Source: Clostridia bacterium
GTDB taxonomy: Bacteria; Bacillota; DULZ01
Assembly: GCA_012520135.1 (NCBI GenBank)
Contig: JAAYOX010000383.1
Span: forward strand, 1-25,109
Direction: 5' to 3'
DNA: 25,109 nucleotides
Positions 6,392 through 14,006 of this stretch are shown piece after piece; position 1 is the first letter of the stretch; every line of letters begins with the position of its first letter. A model generated the notes under the pieces. It was not told the DNA's origin. It ran no database searches and was given only the letters and a program-made list of their open reading frames with translations. The position numbers were made by a program, and so were the translations under genes.

Positions 6392-8273
6392 CCTCTTTTC
6401 GCTTCCTTCTTCGTTGTTCCAAATAAATTAACAATACATTAATATCGGCAGGGGAAACCCCGGCAATCCGGGAGGCCTGTCCAATAGACAGAGGTTTTAC
6501 TTCATTAAGCTTCTCTCTGGCCTCCAGGGATAAGCCTTTAATCTCGCTGTAATCCATGTCCGGTGATAATCTTTTATTTTCCAATTTATTAAATCGCTCA
6601 ATCTGCTGCAACTGTTTATTAATATAACCTTCATACTTAACTTGTATTTCTACCTGCTCCTTAACCTCTTGGGATAACTGTTCGTGAGGTAAAAATCTTT
6701 CCAGGTCCTCGTAACTTAATTCCGGACGTTTTAACAAAGTGGTCAAATTGGTAGCCTGTTTTAGAGGACTGCTGCCTTTTTGAGCCAACACTTCGTTCAA
6801 ACCCGGCTCTGTAGGTAAAACAAACATTTTATCCCATCTTTTTAATTCCCGCTCAACTTGTTCCTTTTTCCGCAAAAATGCTTCGTATCGTTCATCTGTA
6901 ACCAATCCAACGGTACGGCCAATTTCCGTCAAGCGTAAATCGGCGTTATCATGACGCAATAATAACCTGTATTCTGCCCGGGAAGTCAAAACCCGGTAGG
7001 GCTCCGTAATATTCTTGGTAACCAAATCATCAATTAAAACTCCGATATAACCATCGGAACGCTTAAGAATCAATGGCTCCTTCCCTTGAATCATTAAAGC
7101 GGCATTAATACCCGCCATCAGCCCCTGAGCCGCTGCCTCCTCATAACCGGAGGTACCGTTAATCTGCCCTGCGGAAAACAAACCCGGGAACTTTTTTACC
7201 TGCAAAGTCAAGTCTAACTGATGAGGTAAAAGATAATCATATTCAATAGCATATCCTGCCCGCATTATTTCCACTTGTTCCAGCCCAGGGATGGAACGGA
7301 GCAACGCCAGTTGAACATCTTCCGGTAAGCCGGTTGTAATACCCTGTACATACATTTCTTGGGTATCTAATCCTTCCGGTTCAAGAAAAACTTGATGAGC
7401 TGTCTTATCCGCAAAGCGAACTATTTTATCCTCAATTGAAGGACAGTACCGGGGACCTGCCCCCTGAATTTCTCCTCCATAAACAGGAGACCGGGCCACA
7501 TTTTCCCTGATAATCTTGTGGGTTACCTCATTAGTATAAGTTAACCAACAGGACAAATTAGAAATTGTAAGATCTTTGCTCATAAACGAAAAAAATGATG
7601 GAGGTTCGTCCCCCTTTTGTTCTTCCAGTTGATCGTAATCAACAGTAGCGGCATCGATTCGAGGAGAGGTACTGGTTGAAAAACGCCCCAACTTAATCCC
7701 CAAGGATGCCAAGCTGGCTGACAACCCTTCCGCCGCCAATTGACCGTTGGGCCCTCCGGGGTAAGAAATCTCACCCACCAAAACCCGTCCTCCCAAATAT
7801 GTACCGCCGGTTAGAATAACGGCCCCGGCACCGTAAGTAAGCCCGGTTTTAACCTTTACCCCTACTACTTTACCTGCTTCAGTCAAAATTTCTTCTACAA
7901 TCCCCTGTTTAACAGTCAAACCGGGCTGCCGGTTTACCGTTTCGATCATCCTGGCTTGGTACTGCTGCTTATCCGATTGGGCACGCAATGCTCTGACCGC
8001 CGGTCCCTTGCCCGTATTAAGCATGCGAATCTGTACCGCCGTTAAATCGGTATTAATGGCCATTTGGCCTCCCAAGGCGTCTATTTCCCTAACCAAATGC
8101 CCTTTGGCTGGGCCGCCAACGGCCGGATTGCAAGGCATCAAAGCAATTTGATCCAAATTCAAAGTGATCAACAATGTATCACAGCCCATACGAGCGCTGG
8201 CCAAGGCTGCTTCACAACCGGCATGCCCGGCTCCCACCACGATTACATCATAGTTACCTGCCCGGAACCCCAT
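6384..8273 (-). CDS. mnmG: tRNA uridine-5-carboxymethylaminomethyl modification enzyme MnmG (GidA)
   Basis: This 629-residue FAD- and folate-dependent enzyme works with MnmE to place the (carboxymethyl)aminomethyl group on U34 of tRNAs reading two-family-box codons. The FAD-binding motif GAGHAG is at 14-19, with MPCNPAVGGPAKGHLVREIDALGG (about 48-71) after it. The sequence RYCPSIEDKI contains one of the conserved cysteines, and the C-terminal helical part binds MnmE. Length is as usual. AAGGG lies nine bases upstream of the ATG. It lies 23 bases after mnmE and overlaps rsmG, forming one mnmE-mnmG-rsmG operon. Confidence 0.98.
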   Translation of the reverse strand: MGFRAGNYDVIVVGAGHAGCEAALASARMGCDTLLITLNLDQIALMPCNPAVGGPAKGHLVREIDALGGQMAINTDLTAVQIRMLNTGKGPAVRALRAQSDKQQYQARMIETVNRQPGLTVKQGIVEEILTEAGKVVGVKVKTGLTYGAGAVILTGGTYLGGRVLVGEISYPGGPNGQLAAEGLSASLASLGIKLGRFSTSTSPRIDAATVDYDQLEEQKGDEPPSFFSFMSKDLTISNLSCWLTYTNEVTHKIIRENVARSPVYGGEIQGAGPRYCPSIEDKIVRFADKTAHQVFLEPEGLDTQEMYVQGITTGLPEDVQLALLRSIPGLEQVEIMRAGYAIEYDYLLPHQLDLTLQVKKFPGLFSAGQINGTSGYEEAAAQGLMAGINAALMIQGKEPLILKRSDGYIGVLIDDLVTKNITEPYRVLTSRAEYRLLLRHDNADLRLTEIGRTVGLVTDERYEAFLRKKEQVERELKRWDKMFVLPTEPGLNEVLAQKGSSPLKQATNLTTLLKRPELSYEDLERFLPHEQLSQEVKEQVEIQVKYEGYINKQLQQIERFNKLENKRLSPDMDYSEIKGLSLEAREKLNEVKPLSIGQASRIAGVSPADINVLLIYLEQRRRKRKEDD

Positions 8274-8296
8274 TATCTCATCCCTTCTTGTGGCAT

Positions 8297-9688
8297 CTAT
8301 TTTCCAATACAGAACTCAGCGAAGATCCTATCCAGAACATCTTCTCCCACGGTTTTCCCGTTGATTTCTCCCAATGCTTCCCAGGCACCTCTTAAATCAA
8401 TAGTCAAAAAATCCTCAGGCAGCCCTTGCTCCAGCGATACCAGCAGTTGTTTCAAATGATCCACTGCCTTAGTCACAGCCTGTCGATGTCTAAGCCTGGT
8501 AATCAACGGTTCTCCTTCCCAGCGCACTTCTCCCAGACCGACCATTTCCTGTACCTTTTCCTCCAATGCAGGTAAGCCGTAGCCGGATAAGGCTGAGATT
8601 TCAAGCACCGTTAAACCAGAGTCCATCTGTTTCAATTGTTCTCTACCAATAGCAACTTCGTCTAAATCTACTTTATTAATTAATACGATAAGGGGTACCC
8701 CAGCTTCCTTGGCCAACTGCCAAACCAGTTGATCGTTATCCGTTAAACCGGTGGCAGCATCAAGCACCAGTAAAGCTAAGTCCGCTTCTTTTAGCACTTC
8801 TTTAGTTTTCTCTACTCCGATTTTCTCCACCAAATCTTCCGTAGGCCTGATTCCCGCCGTATCAACCATTCGCAAAGGGATACCGCCTAAATCAACATAT
8901 TCTTCAATTAAGTCCCGGGTAGTGCCTGGAATATCAGTCACGATAGCCCTTTCCCTGCCTAAAATAGCATTGAGCAAACTAGACTTGCCTACATTTGGTT
9001 TACCCAGAATTACCGTTTTAACTCCATCCTGTAGAAGGCGTCCTTTATCAAAATCAGCCAGTAATCTTTCCAGACGATTGATCACAGAAGTAATAATTTC
9101 TTCTATTTCTTCAGGTTGCATTACTTCAATTTCGTCTTCGGGAAAATCAATGGATGCTTCACAGTAAGCCAAAATCCTTAACAGCTCTTCTTGACAGTAA
9201 TCTATTAGTTGAGACAGCTTACCGTCAAGATTACCTACGGCTATTGCCAGCCCTGTCCTGCTTTTAGAGCGAATTAAATCGATAGTGGCCTCCGCCTGAG
9301 CCAAATCAAGTTTGCCGTTTAAAAAAGCCCTGCGAGTAAACTCCCCGGGCTCCGCTAACCTGGCTCCCTGGTTCAGCACAGCTTCCAAAACAGACCTGAC
9401 GACCAAATATCCGCCGTGACAGTGAATTTCCGCCACATCTTCCCCGGTATAGCTGTGAGGCCCTTTCATAATGACTACCAGTACCTGATCAATAACTTCC
9501 TGCCCACTACCGCTTTTACGAAAATGACCTAAATAAAGCCTGTGACTTTGCCGCCGGCTCCAATTTTCCCGGTTTACAGGAATAAATAATTGTTCAATAA
9601 TATGTTCGCTATCCGGACCACTTAAGCGGACAATCCCAATACCGCTTTCCCCTAAAGCCGTTCCAATGGCACCGATGGTATCTTCCAT
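8297..9688 (-). CDS. mnmE: tRNA modification GTPase MnmE (TrmE)
   Basis: This 463-residue potassium-dependent GTPase is the partner of MnmG in U34 modification. The N-terminal domain (1-120) binds formyl-tetrahydrofolate. A helical domain surrounds the inserted G domain, whose motifs are GKPNVGKS (229-236), DIPGTTRD (252-259), DTAG (276-279) and NKVD (about 340). The protein ends in FCIGK, the invariant C-terminal motif that contacts the folate. Length is normal. About 150 bases with a terminator separate it from jag upstream, so it probably begins its own transcript; I could not identify the promoter with confidence. Confidence 0.98.
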   Translation of the reverse strand: MEDTIGAIGTALGESGIGIVRLSGPDSEHIIEQLFIPVNRENWSRRQSHRLYLGHFRKSGSGQEVIDQVLVVIMKGPHSYTGEDVAEIHCHGGYLVVRSVLEAVLNQGARLAEPGEFTRRAFLNGKLDLAQAEATIDLIRSKSRTGLAIAVGNLDGKLSQLIDYCQEELLRILAYCEASIDFPEDEIEVMQPEEIEEIITSVINRLERLLADFDKGRLLQDGVKTVILGKPNVGKSSLLNAILGRERAIVTDIPGTTRDLIEEYVDLGGIPLRMVDTAGIRPTEDLVEKIGVEKTKEVLKEADLALLVLDAATGLTDNDQLVWQLAKEAGVPLIVLINKVDLDEVAIGREQLKQMDSGLTVLEISALSGYGLPALEEKVQEMVGLGEVRWEGEPLITRLRHRQAVTKAVDHLKQLLVSLEQGLPEDFLTIDLRGAWEALGEINGKTVGEDVLDRIFAEFCIGK

Positions 9689-9794
9689 AGCTGTACACCC
9701 GCCCTAATCCTTGTAGTCATCACTATTATGACCTGACTTTAATCTAAAAAACATCCCACAATCAACCCTGTTCAAGAACCGGGTTAGCTTAGAT

Positions 9795-9829
9795 TAAGAA
9801 AACCCAGCAACTCCTGCATCGCTGGGCTC
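9795..9829 (-). terminator. intrinsic terminator after jag
   Basis: On the minus strand AGCCCAGC pairs with GCTGGGTT around a 12-base loop, followed by TTTTCTT. It begins about ten bases after the jag stop codon and ends the rpmH-to-jag transcript. Confidence 0.75.
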
Positions 9830-9838
9830 TGACAAAGA

Positions 9839-10456
9839 CTATTTTAAACTAATAACCACTTTACGATAGGGCTCCTGTCCTTCACTGAAAGTCTGGATTT
9901 CCGGATCATTTTGCAATGCTGTATGAATAATACGTCTTTCTTGAGGACTCATCGGTTCTAAAACTACCTTACGGCCGGTCCTTTTAGCTTTGTCAGACAG
10001 TTTGCGAGCCAGTTTAATTAAAGTCTCTTCCCGCCGCTGACGATAATTTTCCACGTCTAAAATAATATGCACCCTGTTTTCCAGCTTTTTATTGACCGCC
10101 AAATTACACAGGTACTGCAATGAATCGAGGGTTTCTCCCCGATGACCAATCAAGATTCCTAACCGGGAGCCATGAAAAGACAAATGATAATACTTGTCAG
10201 TTTTGGAGGTTCTAATCTCCGGTTTCACACCAAGCTTATCCAGAATGGGTTGTAAAAACGCTTTGGCCATATCTAAAGGATCTTCTTTCACTGTAATTTT
10301 AACCTTAGCCATTTTTGATCCAATAATCCCTAAAAACCCTTTAGACGGCTCTTCCAATACTTCCACTTCTACTTGCTCCAAATCAACCTGCAACTCTTTT
10401 AGGGCAGTCTGTACTGCCTCATCCACAGTCTTAGCGGTGATCTCTAAAGTTTTCAT
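9839..10456 (-). CDS. khpB: RNA-binding protein Jag (KhpB)
   Basis: This 205-residue protein has three parts. A Jag_N domain (1-52) carries the EEPSKGFLGIIGSKMAKV signature. A KH domain has its GxxG loop as GHRG at 104-107, and a C-terminal R3H domain contains ERRIIHTAL. In Firmicutes it binds RNA, forms a complex with KhpA and affects cell elongation and division; Jag means SpoIIIJ-associated. Its start lies only three bases past the yidC stop, the conserved yidC-jag pair. Length is typical of short Jag proteins. Confidence 0.96.
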   Translation of the reverse strand: MKTLEITAKTVDEAVQTALKELQVDLEQVEVEVLEEPSKGFLGIIGSKMAKVKITVKEDPLDMAKAFLQPILDKLGVKPEIRTSKTDKYYHLSFHGSRLGILIGHRGETLDSLQYLCNLAVNKKLENRVHIILDVENYRQRREETLIKLARKLSDKAKRTGRKVVLEPMSPQERRIIHTALQNDPEIQTFSEGQEPYRKVVISLK

Positions 10457-10459
10457 GTC

Positions 10460-11137
10460 TTAAGCAACTTCCTCCTTTTTCACACCGCTCGGAGTACGCC
10501 GGATAAACCACTGTTCCAAAGCACTCATAATACTATACATCACCCAATACAGGGACAGACCTGCCGGAAAACTCCGAGCAAACCAAGCCATCATCAAGGG
10601 CATCACATAAAGCATCGTCTTTTGTGTCTGATCATTGGAATTACCCATGCTGACTCTACTTTGCAAGAAAGTGAACAGACCGGCTAAAATAGGTAATAGC
10701 CAAGGATCCGGAGATCCTAAGTTAGGAACCCACAAGAAAGAGGCATGCTCCAAATTCACATATTCCGGATGACGCACAGGGTCAAAGAAGGTCCGTAAAG
10801 AGTTAAATAAGGCAATCAGAATCGGCATTTGCACCAGCAAAGGCAGGCATCCTCCAAAAGGATTAATCTTTTCCTGCTGGTACAACTCCATGATCTTCTG
10901 TTGCGCCTTTTGGGGATCCTTTTTATACTTTTCCTGCATCTCCTTGATTTTGGGCTGGATTTCCTGCATTTTTTTCATAGATCTGGCTTGTGTCGCAGTC
11001 AACGGGAATAAAATAATTTTGATTACAATGGTAAAAAACAAAATAGCAATACCATAGTTAGGAATACCTAAACTAACAGTAATGTTGTAAAAAAACTGAA
11101 TGGAATCCGAAAGAAAATTCACTAGCGCTCCAAACAA
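10460..11137 (-). CDS. yidC: membrane protein insertase YidC (SpoIIIJ/OxaA type)
   Basis: This 225-residue insertase folds membrane proteins alone or with SecYEG. The OxaA core has five hydrophobic segments. The positively charged groove residue is probably Arg52 in LTATQARSMKKMQEI, and the cytoplasmic hairpin PKIKEMQEKYKKDPQKAQQKIMELYQQ follows. There is no lipobox signal peptide, unlike SpoIIIJ of Bacillus; this short form is usual in many Clostridia. The start is TTG at 11137, with AGGG six bases upstream. The nearest upstream ATG is out of frame. It lies directly before jag and 91 bases after yidD. Confidence 0.96.
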   Translation of the reverse strand: MFGALVNFLSDSIQFFYNITVSLGIPNYGIAILFFTIVIKIILFPLTATQARSMKKMQEIQPKIKEMQEKYKKDPQKAQQKIMELYQQEKINPFGGCLPLLVQMPILIALFNSLRTFFDPVRHPEYVNLEHASFLWVPNLGSPDPWLLPILAGLFTFLQSRVSMGNSNDQTQKTMLYVMPLMMAWFARSFPAGLSLYWVMYSIMSALEQWFIRRTPSGVKKEEVA

Positions 11138-11228
11138 ATTATTCCCTGCATCAAACCACCCCTAAGGGCACCTTTTGCAGGATCCACCTCCCATAGTTTA
11201 TTATTACCTTTTCCAATTACCACGAATT

Positions 11229-11435
11229 TCAGACAGGATCATAGCCCCCGGGATGGAAAGGGTGACATTTCACAATTCTTCTTAAAGCCAAAAACCCGCC
11301 TTTAAACAAACCATACTTCTGTAAAGCCAAGACAGAGTATTCGGAACAGGTAGGATAAAAGCGACAGCTTTTAGGCAACAAAGGTGAAATACAACGCTGG
11401 TAAAACCGGATCAGTAAAATCAATATCTTAGTCAC
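11229..11435 (-). CDS. yidD: membrane protein insertion efficiency factor YidD
   Basis: This 68-residue protein has the whole family signature: an N-terminal amphipathic helix (ILLIRFYQRCISPLL), then SCRFYPTCSEYSVLALQKYG, then HPFHPGGYDPV at the C-terminus. It helps YidC insert inner-membrane proteins and sits on the cytoplasmic membrane face. It starts with GTG inside the last codons of rnpA (eight-base overlap), the standard rnpA-yidD-yidC order. Confidence 0.96.
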   Translation of the reverse strand: MTKILILLIRFYQRCISPLLPKSCRFYPTCSEYSVLALQKYGLFKGGFLALRRIVKCHPFHPGGYDPV

Positions 11436-11769
11436 GCCATACTCCTGCCTTTATGCACAGTTTTCCCATCTCATGTTCGACTAAGCGGTAGCCGATTCCT
11501 TTAATTTTTCGCCTGGCAACAAAAATTAAATCATACCCCCCGGCAAACCGCTCCAGATTTAGCCGGCAAATTTCCCTCATTATCCTTTTGATCCGGTTTC
11601 TCTCCACGGCCTTACCAATCTTTTTAGAAACTGTAAAACCAATTCGAGTATGCTCCATTCGGTTCTTTTTTACATAAAGAACTACATAACTGCCTGCAAA
11701 AGAACGACCATGGTTATAAACTTGCTGAAATTCACTGTTTTTAGTCAAGCGATATTTACGATTCAGCAA
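11428..11769 (-). CDS. rnpA: ribonuclease P protein component
   Basis: This 113-residue basic protein is the protein subunit of RNase P, which matures tRNA 5' ends by binding the pre-tRNA leader. The N-terminus YRLTKNSEFQQVYNHGRSF, the segment RIGFTVSKKIGKAVERNRIKR and the RNR motif at 57-59 are characteristic. The start is TTG, with a GGGGG ribosome site nine bases upstream. It is 58 bases downstream of rpmH, with a hairpin between (see 11805-11828) that may lower its expression relative to L34. Confidence 0.96.
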   Translation of the reverse strand: MLNRKYRLTKNSEFQQVYNHGRSFAGSYVVLYVKKNRMEHTRIGFTVSKKIGKAVERNRIKRIMREICRLNLERFAGGYDLIFVARRKIKGIGYRLVEHEMGKLCIKAGVWRD

Positions 11770-11804
11770 TCCATAACCCCCAAACTATCCAAGTCTAAAA
11801 CGGG

Positions 11805-11828
11805 AAAAAGGCCACCTACGCGGCCTTC
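11805..11828 (-). terminator. attenuator-like hairpin between rpmH and rnpA
   Basis: On the minus strand AAGGCC pairs with GGCCTT around an eight-base loop and is followed by TTTTT minus a base or two. The stem begins directly at the rpmH stop codon. It has the form of a weak intrinsic terminator. Because the downstream genes rnpA, yidD, yidC and jag lack another clear promoter, partial read-through is expected. The effect is inferred. Confidence 0.55.
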
Positions 11829-11962
11829 TATGCAGATAATCTTTTTCTTCCTTTAGCTCTTCTGGCTTTTATTACTTTACGACCGGCTGTAGTCGACATC
11901 CGCTTTAAAAAACCATGAACTCTCTTATGCTTTCTCCTGTTAGGCTGATAAGTTCGTTTCAT
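11828..11962 (-). CDS. rpmH: 50S ribosomal protein L34
   Basis: This 44-residue, highly basic protein reads MKRTYQPNRRKHKRVHGF at the start and ends KGRKRLSA, the near-invariant L34 sequence. It is a structural protein of the large ribosomal subunit. It is the first gene of the minus arm, behind a consensus promoter (12025-12054) and a GGGAGGG ribosome site. Its position next to the origin is standard. Confidence 0.99.
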   Translation of the reverse strand: MKRTYQPNRRKHKRVHGFLKRMSTTAGRKVIKARRAKGRKRLSA

Positions 11963-12024
11963 CTAATTTCCCTCCCATCTATCGGCATCACTATCGAAAA
12001 TAAGTAGCTCAGACATATAGAGTA

Positions 12025-12054
12025 ATTATATCCATCACTTCAGTAGCTTGTCAA
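12025..12054 (-). promoter_or_regulatory. sigma-A promoter of the rpmH operon
   Basis: On the minus strand TTGACA (12054-12049) and TATAAT (12030-12025), both perfect consensus hexamers, are separated by 18 bases. The -10 element lies about 63 bases upstream of the rpmH ATG. It would drive rpmH, rnpA, yidD, yidC and jag. Confidence 0.85.
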
Positions 12055-12081
12055 GGATTACAACCAATAAGCCAAGGAAAA

Positions 12082-12090
12082 TGTGGACAA
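12082..12090 (-). promoter_or_regulatory. DnaA box (TGTGGACAA, one mismatch)
   Basis: Differs from the consensus TGTGGATAA at one position. It belongs to the group of four boxes upstream of dnaA. Confidence 0.6.
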
Positions 12091-12129
12091 CTCACTGAGA
12101 ATCTATCGCAAATTGCTTAATTGTAAACA

Positions 12130-12138
12130 TAATCCACA
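12130..12138 (+). promoter_or_regulatory. DnaA box (TAATCCACA, one mismatch)
   Basis: Differs from TTATCCACA at the second base. It is in opposite orientation to the neighbouring boxes. Confidence 0.55.
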
Positions 12139-12155
12139 GGCTTTTATCACCAGCC

Positions 12156-12164
12156 TGTTGATAA
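12156..12164 (-). promoter_or_regulatory. DnaA box (TGTTGATAA, one mismatch)
   Basis: Differs from TGTGGATAA at the fourth base. It lies 41 bases before the perfect box, same orientation. Confidence 0.55.
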
Positions 12165-12189
12165 CTCAGGATACAACTGGAAATACTTA

Positions 12190-12218
12190 TTGATTCTGTG
12201 GATAAAATTTGCTATTAT
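12190..12218 (+). promoter_or_regulatory. candidate dnaA promoter
   Basis: TTGATT (12190-12195) and TATTAT (12213-12218) are separated by 17 bases and match the sigma-A consensus at four and five of six positions. A second TATTAT occurs 14 bases later in the tandem repeat. Transcription would start about 260 bases before dnaA, leaving a long leader. A weaker alternative has TTGTCA at 12330 with ACTAAT 17 bases on. Confidence 0.5.
12197..12205 (-). promoter_or_regulatory. consensus DnaA box inside the probable dnaA promoter
   Basis: TGTGGATAA is the perfect DnaA-binding nonamer. It lies between the -35 and -10 elements of the candidate dnaA promoter and abuts the AT-rich tandem repeat. That is a placement expected for autorepression by DnaA. 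Confidence 0.85.
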
Positions 12219-12234
12219 AGATTTGCTATTATAA
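12207..12234 (+). repeat. tandem AT-rich 14-base repeat, two copies
   Basis: The unit ATTTGCTATTATAG (12207-12220) is repeated directly as 12221-12234 with one change in the last base. It begins one base after the perfect DnaA box. AT-rich direct repeats next to DnaA boxes can assist duplex opening, or they may simply double the -10 element. Confidence 0.85.
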
Positions 12235-12423
12235 AAATACTCCCATTGGGGTTTTTGTAACAACCTTTTTACCCAAATCTCCATCTATAAAAGGACCGTT
12301 TTTTTTTTGTATCCGAAAGGTTTATTTTTTTGTCAACAATACTCACAATCACACTAATCACATGTCAACAACAAACTATGAATATCACCCTTAATATAAA
12401 GTATTACTTAGCAATAGTCCACA

Positions 12424-12450
12424 AGCTTCTGCTGCCGGCAGAGGCTTTTT
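12424..12450 (+). terminator. terminator-like hairpin in the dnaA leader
   Basis: AGCTTCTGC (12424-12432) pairs with GCAGAGGCT (12438-12446), nine pairs with one G-U, around a five-base loop. TTTTT follows. It has the full form of an intrinsic terminator on the dnaA sense strand and ends 34 bases before the start codon. It may attenuate dnaA transcription or block transcripts entering from the origin. Confidence 0.65.
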
Positions 12451-12484
12451 ATCCCGTATCATATAATAAGGAGGCACAATACCG

Positions 12485-13855
12485 ATGGTTGGCCAACCTT
12501 TTTTAAATGAACTATGGTTAAAGACGCTGGATATTCTGGAAGAAGACTTGAGTCAGGAAATTTTCGATATCTGGTTTAAACCTACGGAGCCATTACTTTT
12601 TGATGGCAAACAATTGGTAATTCTGGTTCCCAACGAATTCGCCCAAAATTATCTTAAGGATCGATATTATACATTAATCAAAAATACACTCCAGCTTTTA
12701 CTTAACCAAGATGTAGTAGAAATCACTTTTATCTTACCCGAAGAAAAAATTAACTGGCTGGAACAAACCCAGCAGACTAATAGACAGGCCCAGGCTACCG
12801 GCAAAATTGAAGATGCCACCGAAAAAACCGGCACTCTACATTTAAACCCCAGATACACTTTTGATACTTTTGTTGTGGGTAACTCCAACCGTTTCGCTCA
12901 TGCTGCCTCCTTAGCAGTAGCCGAAACACCGGCCAGGGCTTATAATCCTCTATTTATTTATGGCGGCGTAGGTTTAGGGAAAACCCACCTGATGCATGCT
13001 ATCGGTCATCTGGTCCGTCTTCGCAACCCTAGCAGCAATATACTCTACGTAACATCAGAAACTTTCGTAAATGAACTGATTAACTCCATTAAAGACGACG
13101 AGACTGAACAATTTCGTAACCGTTACCGGAATATTGATGTCCTACTGATTGACGATATTCAGTTTCTGGCAAAAAAAGAGCGTACTCAGGAAGAATTTTT
13201 CCATACCTTCAATGCTCTATATGAAGCAAATAAGCAAATAGTTATCTCCAGTGACCGTACTCCAAAGGAGATTCCTACTTTAGAAGACCGGTTACGATCC
13301 CGGTTTGAATGGGGCCTGATTACCGATATCCAGCCTCCTGATTTTGAAACCAGGGTAGCAATTTTACGAAAAAAGGCGGATCAAGACAATCTTAACTTGT
13401 CAGATGAAGTTATGACGGCAATCGCCGCTAAGATTCAATCCAATATTCGAGAACTAGAAGGGGCCTTAATCAGGGTAGCAGCTTATGCCAACTTACAAAA
13501 CAAAACCATAGACCCCGACTTCATTGAAGAAGCACTGAAAGACTTAATTCCCACTCCACCGCCTAAAGAAATAACCATCCGGTACATCCAAGAATGCTGC
13601 GCCGAATACTTTAATCTAAAAGTTGAGGAATTTAAGGCCAAAAAAAGAACCAGAAACGTAGCCTGGCCCCGGCAAATAGCCATGTTTTTATGCCGGGAAA
13701 TGACCGACTCCTCCTTACCCAAAATAGGTGATGAATTTGGAGGCAGAGATCATACCACGGTCCTTCACGCCTGTGAAAAAGTAAGCTCTTTATTAGAAAC
13801 AGACACAGAATTAATAAAGACTATCAATATGTTAAAAGAAAAAATAGCACAGTAA
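12485..13855 (+). CDS. dnaA: chromosomal replication initiator protein DnaA
   Basis: This 456-residue AAA+ ATPase binds DnaA boxes, opens the origin and loads helicase. Domain I (1-85) is followed by a polar linker (about 90-120). The AAA+ domain has Walker A GGVGLGKT at 160-167, Walker B LLIDDIQF at 220-227 and the arginine-finger region EDRLRSRFEWGL (267-278). Domain IV carries the DnaA-box recognition helix signature FGGRDHTTVLHACEKV near residues 418-433. AAGGAGG lies ten bases before the ATG. It is flanked by origin sequences on both sides, and a DnaA box in its promoter suggests autoregulation. Confidence 0.99.
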   Translation: MVGQPFLNELWLKTLDILEEDLSQEIFDIWFKPTEPLLFDGKQLVILVPNEFAQNYLKDRYYTLIKNTLQLLLNQDVVEITFILPEEKINWLEQTQQTNRQAQATGKIEDATEKTGTLHLNPRYTFDTFVVGNSNRFAHAASLAVAETPARAYNPLFIYGGVGLGKTHLMHAIGHLVRLRNPSSNILYVTSETFVNELINSIKDDETEQFRNRYRNIDVLLIDDIQFLAKKERTQEEFFHTFNALYEANKQIVISSDRTPKEIPTLEDRLRSRFEWGLITDIQPPDFETRVAILRKKADQDNLNLSDEVMTAIAAKIQSNIRELEGALIRVAAYANLQNKTIDPDFIEEALKDLIPTPPPKEITIRYIQECCAEYFNLKVEEFKAKKRTRNVAWPRQIAMFLCREMTDSSLPKIGDEFGGRDHTTVLHACEKVSSLLETDTELIKTINMLKEKIAQ

Positions 13856-13863
13856 TAAAAAAA

Positions 13864-13956
13864 TGTTCCACAGCTTGTACACAGTAACGGAATTATTCAA
13901 GTTCACAGTTTACCTTTCTTTTCAACATATCCACAGGCACTACTACTAATACTACT
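13864..13956 (+). other. oriC: origin unwinding element: DnaA boxes plus DnaA-trio array
   Basis: The spacer between dnaA and dnaN holds a box with one mismatch (ATATCCACA, 13927-13935), preceded by weaker box-like nonamers all ending in CACA (13864-13872, 13875-13883, 13899-13907). Directly after the 13927 box come three bases (GGC) and then ACTACTACTAATACTACT (13939-13956). This DnaA box, short GC spacer and array of triplets is the layout of the basal unwinding system described in Bacillus subtilis. There, DnaA filaments engage trios (3'-GAT-5' on the opposite strand) to melt the origin. This marks the likely start of replication. Confidence 0.75.
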
Positions 13957-14006
13957 AGATCTATAGATCATGAAGATCGCAAATCTCACCAAGGGGGTTA
14001 CTTCTA

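Larger units (their letters stand above)
11963..12484. other. oriC: upstream origin region (oriC, dnaA-proximal part)
   Basis: These 522 bases between the divergent rpmH and dnaA genes contain no gene. They hold one perfect DnaA box (12197-12205) and three one-mismatch boxes (12082-12090, 12130-12138, 12156-12164). They also hold an AT-rich tandem repeat (12207-12234), runs of T, the rpmH promoter and a likely dnaA promoter. A terminator-like hairpin lies directly before dnaA. This corresponds to the upstream half of the bipartite Firmicutes origin, which binds DnaA to regulate initiation and dnaA expression. Replication polarity is supported by gene orientation switching here. Confidence 0.85.

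Noticed and set aside
8064..8459. Plus-strand frame of 131 codons opposite mnmG and mnmE
   Set aside because: Both strands here are explained by mnmG and mnmE, which have strong family motifs; the plus-strand product has no recognisable feature.
12296..12340. Long T-runs in the dnaA leader as a terminator
   Set aside because: No stable GC-rich stem precedes either T-run; they more likely add to the AT-rich character of the origin.
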